From Siphonodentalium dalli (Eukaryota > Mollusca > Scaphopoda > Gadilida > Siphonodentaliidae): a DNA stretch of 64,000 bases. Where the stretch lies: NCBI GenBank assembly GCA_032622095.1, contig CP136067.1:54599899-54663898 (forward strand), written 5' to 3'. The position numbers and the translations under genes were made by a program. This document shows, piece by piece, positions 56,126-64,000 of this stretch (position 1 is its first letter; each line of letters begins with the position of its first letter). Below the pieces are notes generated by a model. The model was given only the letters and a program-made list of their open reading frames with translations, had not been told where the DNA came from and ran no database searches.

Positions 56126-57000
56126 TACACACATAGTTAGGGAATTGTGATTACAGTATCACTGCCCTTAGACATTTGCACTAAGTTGAAAAATCTTCTC
56201 AAGCAATAAACCATTGTGTATACAGATTTGTGATATATTGTTGAGAAATGAATCATACTACTATGAATGGAATTACATGTAATGTGAACTATAACTAAGG
56301 CTGAAGGGGTCACTCTCACCAAAAAAAGTGCTGAAGGGTACACAGGATTTGAAAATGTGCCGAAGGGTGCACAGGGTTTGTGATCGGCACGGACACCATT
56401 AGTTAAATTGTGTTTATGAAAGTCTGGCGCCCATTAGCAGTTTGTTTTCAGAAGAATTAAATATTCATTGGAACATAAACAATTATTCTCTAACAGAAAT
56501 CATGGCAGATACGAAGACTGAATGTCCTTCAGAATGACATTTCAAACCCTGTGTACCCTTCAGCACATTTTGAAAATCCTGTGTACCCTTCAGCACTTTT
56601 TTTGGTGAGAGTGACCCCTTCAGCATAACTAAGTGGGAAGTGTGATAACAGTATCACTGCCCTCAGTCATCCAATTAGTTGAGACAAAATTCAATTACAT
56701 GCCATAAAGTAGAGGATAAACTTCATTTCGAAACAGTAATAGTATATCGATACAATAAATTCCTATATTCAAATACCAATATCAGTGGAGAGGATGTCTT
56801 CAGCCAAGAGATGACATAAAACATAAAACTCAAGCCTGAAGTATATAAACTCAAGTTCCACAAACATTGGGTATTGTGATTGGAGCAATTCTACTGTGAT
56901 ATTCAGTTATGATTATGCATAATGTATTCCAAGCAACTAATCTGTGTTTATAATAGGGAGGTGTGAAAACAGTATTCACTGCCCTTAGACAATTTCTTAT
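56126..57000 (+). promoter_or_regulatory. Reiterated 5' units of the LINE
   Basis: GTGTGATAACAGTATCACTG, CCCT and variants recur at about 56140, 56640 and 56957, each followed by an AT-rich 150-300 bp stretch. Tandem 5' units acting as promoter modules are known in several LINEs. Here the first and second are separated by the MITE at 56300-56624. Confidence 0.5.
56300..56624. mobile_element. 325-bp MITE with perfect 9-bp target duplication
   Basis: The ends are GCTGAAGGGGTCACTCTCAC and its exact inverse. ATAACTAAG flanks both sides (56291-56299 and 56625-56633). Subterminal words AAGTGCTGAAGGGTACACAG are also mirrored. A 9-bp duplication fits Mutator-like elements (an 8-bp reading would fit hAT or P). 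It is inserted within the LINE 5' region. Confidence 0.82.
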
Positions 57001-57105
57001 AAATGCGAAGTAATGGATTAATTTATGTGGATTTAGCAACTTTACAGGAATAGGATAAATACTTTCTTAACTTATCAATAAATAAGTGCTAATAGGCATA
57101 AAAAC

Positions 57106-57994
57106 ATGCCACCAAAGGATAGAAGAAACCTTCGTGGGAAGAAGGGTAAAGGAGAAAAATGGGAATGCACATATTGTCGGCAGATGTTTGAAGATGAAGC
57201 AGACAGCCTTCAGTGCGAAACTTGCGAAAGCTGGGTGTGCCTGAACTGCACAAGGGTTCCAAGAGCGGTGTACGATGCATTGGCAGCAGCAGGGGAATCA
57301 AGTTTCAGATGGGTGTGCAAAGTAGATGAAAAATCTCTACCAACATTGAAAGAAATAAATACAACCCTTACAAGTTTGAAATTGGACAACGAAGTAAGAT
57401 TTGGTAAAATTGAACAGCAAGTCAAAGAGGTAGAGGAGAAAATGAGTGACAAAGTAAAAGAAGAGGTGACGGGGTTAAAAAAAGACTTAGTCAAAGAAAT
57501 ATCATCAGAAATAGAGAAGAAATTCCAACAACAATTTGACGAAAGATACCGGGAAATGGAGGATAGAAGAAGCAGAGCGAATAATGTTTGTCCCTATCTC
57601 AAAAGACAAGAATCCACAAAAAAGAAAACAAGATGACAAAGACGTAGTGATGGAGATTTATAAAGAAGTCGCACCGGAAGTCACCCCGAACATACGGAAC
57701 ATCTACAGATTGGGAAAAATCAGTGCAACAAACAATGATGTACCACCTCTGAAGGTAGTAATCGAGGACAGGACAGATAAAAAAAAACTGCTGACAAATG
57801 CGCACAAGATCAAGGAAGCAAAAAACAAGAGCCTTCAAAACATTAGCGTGCAGAGAGATCAGACAGAAGAACAAAGAACGGAGAGAAAGAAATTACGGGA
57901 GGAACTAAAAGAACTAAATGAGACAGAAAAACTATACGCCATCAAGAATGGCAAGATAGTGAAAATTCAAGAAGATACAGAGACCCCCTCCTAA
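57106..57994 (+). pseudogene. LINE ORF1: PHD-type zinc finger, coiled coil and nucleic-acid-binding region, one frameshift
   Basis: ORF1 protein of the CR1-like element, an RNA-binding chaperone in this group. A basic N-terminus leads into a Cys-rich finger from residue 19 (WECTYCRQMFEDEADSLQCE then TCESWVCLNC, with RWVC closing), a PHD-like fold. A predicted coiled coil follows (KIEQQVKEVEEKMSDKVKEE). Near 57585 the frame is lost. The second frame continues KDKNPQKRKQDDKDVVMEIY and IYRLGK, and ends at 57994. The two parts align end-to-end as one protein, so a single-base indel is the simplest cause. Confidence 0.8.
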
Positions 57995-58013
57995 CAAGAA
58001 TTTTAACGCACCA

Positions 58014-60915
58014 ATGTTTTTAGATTTTAACCAGCACCTGACAGTGATGTACACCAACATCGATTCTTTTATCAATAAAAGAGCAGAGCTCGAAACACTA
58101 ATGGAAATAAAGATGCCGGACATCTTGATTTTAACAGAGGTTAAACCCAAAAACGCGAGGAATCTCAAAATACAAGAATTTTTTATCGAAGGGTACAATA
58201 TATTCCATACACCATTAGAAAAGGGAAGAGGCACAGCCATATATGTCAAAGAGAAGCTACACGCTACCTCCATCGACAACAAATCAGATTACGAGGAATC
58301 AGTATGGTGCCAAATTAAACTGAGAGGAAATGATAGACTGTTGCTAGGAGCAATATACAGAAGTCCGAACAGCGATGGAGATAATAACTCTAATTTGAAC
58401 AAAATACTGGAGGAAATGGCCAATCGGAATGAAACCCACAAACTATTCATTGGAGATTTTAATTACCCATCCATCAACTGGGAAAATAGAAGTACATATC
58501 TAAGTACAGAGAGTGACACATTTAAGTTCATCGAGAGTATTAACAATACAGGCCTACACCAACATGTTGAGGAAATAACACGGATCAGAACAGGCCAAAA
58601 TCCTAATTTGCTGGACCTAATACTAACAAATGAAGAGAATATATATATGATATATGAAATAGAATATCTCCCACCGGTGGGCAAGAGTGATCACCTTGTA
58701 CTTATAACAAAATTCAGATGCTACTCGCAGGAAGAGGAGAAGAATAAAAACGACATATTCCAATTCCATAAATTAGACACCATGGAAGTTCACGAAAAAA
58801 TGATTGAGGTGCAGTGGGAGCTTATAAATGAGATGGATGTTGATCAGGCATGGAATTTTATAAAAGAGAACATAAGAAACGTAACAGAAGAAGTGACGCC
58901 CAAAAGAAAGAACAAGAATAAAACCAAAAAGAAAATATGGATGACAAAAGAGGCGTTATCATCTGTTAAAGAGAAACAGAAAATATGGAAGAAATACTTG
59001 AAGTACAAATCGGAAGATAACTATAAAAAGTATTTAACTTCAAGAAATAAGACAACCAAATTATGCCGAGAAGCCCACAAGAACTATGAGAAAAAACTTG
59101 TTCAAAACTTCAAATCGGACCAAAAATCATTCTGGTCATACGTCAGACAAAAGACAAAAGTTAAAACCGGGATAGCAGATCTTGAAAATGAAACTGGAGA
59201 AACAATAAGTGAAAACCAGGAGAAAGCAGAAATCCTAAACGCATTTTTTGCCAGTGTGTACACCATAGAAGACGAACCGGCGCCTGAGATGGATGGCGAA
59301 GAATTCAACATTGAGCTCAGCGAAATTGAAGTGACCCCTAACTTAGTTGAGAAAAAGCTACTCAAGTTGGATTCATCTAAATCCCCAGGCGAGGACAATA
59401 TTCACCCAGCAATATTGAGGCATGCAGCAACATCACTCAGTACCCCCCTCAGCACACTATTCAACAAAACACTAAGGGAGGGAAAAATACCTGAGGACTG
59501 GAAAAATGCAACAGTTGTACCCATTTTCAAGAAGGGAAAAAAGAGCAACCCTGGGAATTACAGACCAGTTAGCCTGACCAGCATTATCTGTAAAGTTATG
59601 GAGAGGATCATCAGGGATGAAGTGGTTAAGCATATGGTCTCCAATGACTTATTCAATAAAGAACAGCATGGGTTTCGAGCTAAAAGATCATGTGTAACAC
59701 AGCTACTTGAAGTACAAGATGACTGGTTCAGAGCACTTGAGGATGAAAACAATATAGATGCAATATACCTTGACTTCAGGAAAGCCTTCGACACAGTGCC
59801 ACATGGAAGGCTAATGAAAAAGTTATCATTCTACGGAATTAAAGGAGAGGTTTACAGCTGGATTAAGGATTTTTTATCAGGAAGGAAGCAGGCAGTCAGA
59901 GTATCTGACAAATATTCATCGCAGAAAAAAGTAACTAGTGGCATCCCTCAAGGCTCAGTTCTAGGACCGATATTGTTTTTAAACTTCATCAATGACATCA
60001 CCAATAATGTGAAGAGCAATGTCAAGATTTTTGCTGATGACACCAAACTGTATAGAAATGTCAATAACCAAGAAGATGCAGAAGATTTACAGCGAGACCT
60101 TGACCAGCTATCTGACTGGTCCGACAAATGGTTATTGAGATTTAACGCAGCAAAATGCAAAGTGATGCATATAGGGAAAAGCAACACGGGGCAAAAGTAC
60201 AACATCACAGAGAATGAGTCACATTATGAAATAGAGGAAACCACGGAAGAAAAGGACATAGGAGTCATCTTTAACAACAACATGAAATTCTCAACACATA
60301 TTGCAAAGAGCGTCCAAAGAGCCAATCAAAGAATAGGCATAATAAACAGAACTTTCAGCTACATCGATGAAGTGATGCTAAAATCCTATACAAATCTTTT
60401 GTTCGACCAGTATTAGAATACGGATCATCCATTTGGAACCCACACTATAAGAAATACAAAACCATGATAGAAAGCGTACAGAGACGAGCAACGAGAATAG
60501 TCACAAGCTTGAGGGGCATGCAGTACGAAGAAAGGATAACGAAACTAGGCATTCCAACAGGAGAGAACGATGTGACATGATCCAAATTTTCAAGATAATA
60601 GAAGGATATGATGAAGCTGATCTACCAATGATAATGGATAAAGAGAGTCGAACAAGAGGGCACAGTAAAAAATTAAGAAAGGAACTATTCACTAGTACAA
60701 GGACAAGCAACAATTTTGTGGCGAGAAATATAAATCCATGGAACGGTCTAACGGATATATGCGTCTCGGCAAATACGATCAATGAGTTTAAATCAATTCT
60801 TAATGACCAATGGAGAGACAAAGAAAATAAATTCCACTACGATTTCAATGACATGCGCAACGCAAATTTGAAATCAAGGACTAACATATTAGCCACAACA
60901 AGCGAAAGCTTATAA
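58014..60915 (+). pseudogene. LINE ORF2: endonuclease and reverse transcriptase, two late frameshifts
   Basis: It starts 19 bp after ORF1; the frame is open for 800 codons (to 60416). An apurinic-type endonuclease comes first: YTNIDSF, LILTEVKP, IYRSPNS, FIGDFNYPSINW and GKSDHLVL carry the expected Asn, Glu, Tyr, Asp-Asn and Ser-Asp-His residues. The reverse transcriptase follows: KSPGEDNIHPAI, VVPIFKKG, NYRPVSLTS, GFRAKRSC, AIYLDFRKAFDTVPH, SGIPQGSVLGP and the catalytic FADDTKLY. Near 60390 the frame shifts to one encoding FVRPVLEYGSSIWNPHYKK, and near 60555 it shifts again to CDMIQIFKIIEGYDE, ending at the 60915 stop. All catalytic motifs are intact; only the C-terminal region is broken. 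Confidence 0.88.
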
Positions 60916-60946
60916 TGCTCAAGAATACAGGTAAATACAGGTAAAT

Positions 60947-61149
60947 TATTTCATTTAAATTTTAGATTAAAATTTAAAAATATACAGTCCCAGTATTTAC
61001 AGTATACTAAGTCCAAGTCTTTATAATCTGTTGAGTGACCCCACAGTCATTTACTTGCTTTGTTAGTAATAATTTGAAGGATTACTTGTTAAAACGCAAT
61101 TGTTTAATATCAAAATATTTTATGTATTTTTTATAATTTCTATTTATAT
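60947..61149. other. AT-rich spacer after the LINE
   Basis: It may be residual 3' untranslated sequence of the LINE or flanking DNA. No feature supported. Confidence 0.35.
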
Positions 61150-61558
61150 GTAATACTATAATCTTGGTGGCGTTACCATTTCTGACTATGGTTTTCTTGG
61201 TTTTCTTTGTGTCGGGGTAGCGTCATCGGAACATATAAGTTTTTAATGCAGATCGAAAATCGGTTAGCAAACAAGATTGCCGAATTTCATTTGGTAGAGA
61301 GTTCCAAATGTCGGGACAGGCTACCGAGAAAGCTCTGTCGCCGACGGTCATAAGATTTGCACCTTGAGGGCAGAGAAGGGACGATTCACCAGAACGAAGT
61401 GTTCGCCGGGGGGTGTATGGATAGACCAGACTGTTAATATATTCGGGAAGGGAATCAGAGACAAACATCCGACGGAAACCAAATGTGGCTATTTTGAATT
61501 GTATCCGATCTTTGATAGGTAGCCAGTGAAGGTCGGCGTGCAAATATGTACATATCAT
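61150..61558 (-). pseudogene. 5'-truncated LINE reverse-transcriptase C-terminus with 3' tail
   Basis: A minus frame 61558-61223 reads LHWLPIKDRIQFKIATFGFR, SLPEYINSLVYPYTPRRTLR, GDRAFSVACPDIWNSLPNEI, the canonical extreme C-terminus of L2/CR1-like reverse transcriptases (LHWLP...GDRAFSVAAP.LWNSLP). It is a different family from the 56-61 kb LINE. The 3' tail (gene strand: AAGAAAACCATAGTCAGAAA, TGGTAACGCCACCAAG) is shared with 29640-29750 and 28667-28700. Truncated at about 61560. Confidence 0.85.
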
Positions 61559-62195
61559 TGTTACTTATAAATGTATTTATGTGAAATGTTGTATCTCAAT
61601 ACTCATGTTGATTTGTGAGTTTGGAGAATAAACTTGATTGAGACTTAACTCAGTATATGATATCACGAATGAAGCTTGCCAAGAATAAGGATAAGACTTC
61701 CCAGCTTTCGAGGCAAAATCGAGAGCTGGATGACTGAGGGTGACTAGAAAGCCATCCATAAACGACGACAATCGAAAAAGAGGGAGAAATGAACGAAATT
61801 AGTATTTCGAATACGTTTTTTCTTTCTTCACAATTTAGGTAAATGGAAGAATGCATTCCTTACATGGTTATCTCCAAAATGTCCTAAACGCATCTGGTAG
61901 GAAAGATAATAAGTTTTATTTGTTAATACTCACTGACTTTATGAGGTCACAAAACAATCGGAACATTGTCCCGTTGTGTGAGTCTTCACGTATGACCAGC
62001 GTGTAAATCGGGTCTCAGCTCTCGGTATATAACATGTTCAACAAACGGACATGTGCCGTTTCTTAGTAAAGAAAGGTTTACGTAATCAAAGGCTTATTTA
62101 CAGGACAAAAGCGCACACATACATGTAATGCCCTAAGTAATCGACTCCTTAAACACAGCAGAATTAAGCAGCGTGAATTTAGTTACTTATTCCTT
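61559..62195. other. Spacer with MITE remnants
   Basis: 61570-61640 ends GGAGAATAAACTTGATTGAG, resembling a retroelement 3' end. 62040-62085 carries a degraded family B end (TTCTTAGTAAAGAAAGG). 62127-62163 is a Tc1-type MITE end (AATGCCCTAAGTAATCGACT, CCTTAAACACAGCAGAATTA) directly abutting the satellite. Confidence 0.45.
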
Positions 62196-64000
62196 ATTCA
62201 AAAAATTTGGGGAAATGTGGCAAATGACCATGGCAACGTCTTAAGTAGGGCGAGACAAAACTTCCTGTGAAAAATTTTTTCGAAAAAAAGTTCCAAAATG
62301 CACGAAATTAGGCAAAGTCCGAAAATGAACGGAAATTGGCCGAAACAAGTGCGGTGCCATAAATGGCCACCTCGGCCAAATATTTTGAGCCGAACAAAAT
62401 TTGGGTCGAGTCCGAAAAAGTGGGTCGAATCCCAGTTTTCGCTCTGCTCGGTCGGGAAAATTTCGGAAAATGTGGCAAACTGTCACATATTAAAAAATGG
62501 CCACCTGGGCCGAACTTTTTGGGCTGAAAAGTTTTTGGGTCGAGTCCCAAAAAGTGGGTCAAATAGAAATTCCCGCTCTGCTCGGTCAGGAAAATTTGGG
62601 GAAATGTGGCAAATGACCATGGCAACGTCTTAAGTAGGGCGAGACAAAACTTCCTGTGAAATTTATTTTTCGAAAAAAAGTTCCAAAATGCACGAAATTA
62701 GGCAAAGTCCGAAAATGAACGGAAATTGGCCGAAACAAGTGCGGAGCCATAAATGGCCACCTCGGCCAAAATATTTGGGCCAAAAAAAAATTGGGTCGAG
62801 TCCGAAAAAGTGGGTCGAATCCCAGTTTTCGCTCTGCTCGGTCGGGAAAATTTCGGAAAATGTGGCAAACTGTCACATATTAAAAAATGGCCACCTGGGC
62901 CGAACTTTTTGGGCTGAAAAGTTTTTGGGTCGAGTCCCAAAAAGTGGGTCAAATAGAAATTCCCGCTCTGCTCGGTCAGGAAAATTTGGGGAAATGTGGC
63001 AAATGACCATGGCAACGTCTTAAGTAGGGCGAGACAAAAGTTCCTGTAAAATTTATTTTTCGAAAAAAAGTTCCAAAATGCACGAAATTAGGCAAAGTCC
63101 GAAAATGAACGGAAATTGGCCGAAACAAGTGCGGAGCCATAAATGGCCACCTCGGCCAAAATATTTGGGCCGAAAAAAAATTGGGTCGAGTCCGAAAAAG
63201 TGGGTCGAATCCCAGTTTTCGCTCTGCTCGGTCGGGAAAATTTCGGAAAATGTGGCAAACTGTCACATATTAAAAAATGGCCACCTGGTCCGAAATTTTT
63301 GGGCTGAAAAGTTTTTGGGTCGAGTCCCAAAAAGTGGGTCAAATAGAAATTCCCGCTCTGCTCGGTCAGGAAAATTTGGGGAAATGTGGCAAATGACCAT
63401 GGCAACGTCTTAAGTAGGGCGAGACAAAACTTCCTGTGAAATTTATTTTTCGAAAAAAAGTTCCAAAATGCACGAAATTAGGCAAAGTCCGAAAATGAAC
63501 GGAAATTGGCCGAAACAAGTGCGGAGCCATAAATGGCCACCTCGGCCAAATATTTGGGCCGAACAAAATTTGGGTCGAGTCCGAAAAAGTGGGTCGAATC
63601 CCAGTTTTCGCTCTGCTCGGTCGGAAAAATTTCGGAAAATGTGGCAAACTGTCACATATTAAAAAATGGCCACCTGGGCCGAACTTTTTGGGCTGAAAAA
63701 TTTTTGGGTCGAGTCCCAAAAAGTGGGTCAAATAGAAATTCCCGCTCTGCGCGGTCAGGAAAATTTGGGGAAATGTGGCAAATGACCATGGCAACGTCTT
63801 AAGTAGGGCGAGACAAAACTTCCTGTGAAATTTATTTTTCGAAAAAAAGTTCCAAAATGCACGAAATTAGGCAAAGTCCGAAAATGAACGGAAATTGGCC
63901 GAAACAAGTGCGGAGCCATAAATGGCCACCTCGGCCAAAATATTTGGGCCGAAAAAAAATTGGGTCGAGTACGAAAAAGTGGGTCGAATCCCAGTTTTCG
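62196..64000. repeat. 390-bp satellite array, running off the right edge
   Basis: Monomers are marked by CCATGGCAACGTCTTAAGTA at 62228, 62617, 63007, 63397 and 63786 (spacings 389, 390, 390, 389), about 4.6 copies in the window with very few differences. Each monomer contains two related sub-units about 134 bp apart (ATGGCCACCT, GTCGAGTCC-AAAAAGTGGGTC, GCTCTGCTCGGTC), so the 390-bp unit is a higher-order form. Because 390 is divisible by 3, open frames of about 105-111 codons repeat on both strands; they are consequences of the repeat, not genes. Confidence 0.93.

Larger units (their letters stand above)
56126..60946 (+). mobile_element. CR1-like non-LTR retrotransposon, nearly full length
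   Basis: It holds a 5' region with reiterated units, a PHD-finger ORF1 and an endonuclease/reverse-transcriptase ORF2, and ends near ACAGGTAAATACAGGTAAAT, a short tandem word at 60928-60945 of the kind seen at CR1 3' ends. The 5' boundary is uncertain (start taken at the first GTGATTACAGTATCACTGCC-type unit). It lacks LTRs and integrase. CR1/Jockey superfamily placement rests on domain order and the RT motifs; exact clade is not decided. Confidence 0.8.

Noticed and set aside
62298-63802. Repeated open frames of 89-142 codons on both strands in the satellite
   Set aside because: They are copies of the same 390-bp unit read in frame on both strands. Simultaneous sense and antisense openness and lack of any motif argue against genes.

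Overview
This is eukaryotic, intron-rich, AT-rich animal DNA. The evidence is GT-AG exons separated by multi-kilobase introns, a ropporin-family sperm-flagellum gene, a Golgi carbohydrate-sulfotransferase gene, a CR1-like LINE with a PHD-finger ORF1, and many MITEs and degenerate tandem repeats. The repeat style fits a marine invertebrate (lophotrochozoan, hemichordate or cephalochordate); the sequence alone does not let me name the clade.

Layout. 1-19.9 kb: a complete plus-strand ROPN1L-like gene. Its five coding exons (5239-5375, 9764-9887, 14560-14721, 17119-17294, 18539-18608) join in frame to 222 codons. The introns hold piggyBac-, hAT- and Tc1/mariner-type non-autonomous elements, including a nested stack at 10.5-12.5 kb. 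20-26 kb: a decayed tandem array (20.9-23.0 kb), palindromic repeats and a 592-bp element with TTAA ends. 26.4-52.2 kb: a minus-strand carbohydrate sulfotransferase, convergent with ROPN1L. Two exons (52218-51945 and 27159-26376) have matching phase across a proposed intron of about 24.8 kb; its 5' exons are not identified. That intron carries the most elaborate structure in the window: a long-inverted-repeat element (about 33.12-41.75 kb) whose right arm is split by a 4,023-bp element with a perfect 8-bp target duplication.

52-64 kb: local tandem duplications and perfect hairpins, then a nearly full-length CR1-like LINE (about 56.1-60.95 kb). The LINE has a PHD-finger ORF1 and an endonuclease/reverse-transcriptase ORF2 broken by three frameshifts, with reiterated 5' units. 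A separate antisense reverse-transcriptase 3' fragment (61.15-61.56 kb) follows, and a 390-bp satellite runs off the right edge.

The two host genes show no functional link beyond being neighbours: ropporin-like proteins act in the flagellar/ciliary axoneme, and the sulfotransferase modifies glycans in the Golgi. The interest lies mostly in mobile-element architecture: resolvable nested insertions with target-site duplications, two elements of very different size sharing the same termini, LINE-tail sharing, and MITE ends close to the sulfotransferase polyadenylation signal and a splice acceptor. All repeat-family names are judged from ends and target duplications by eye; no database was consulted.
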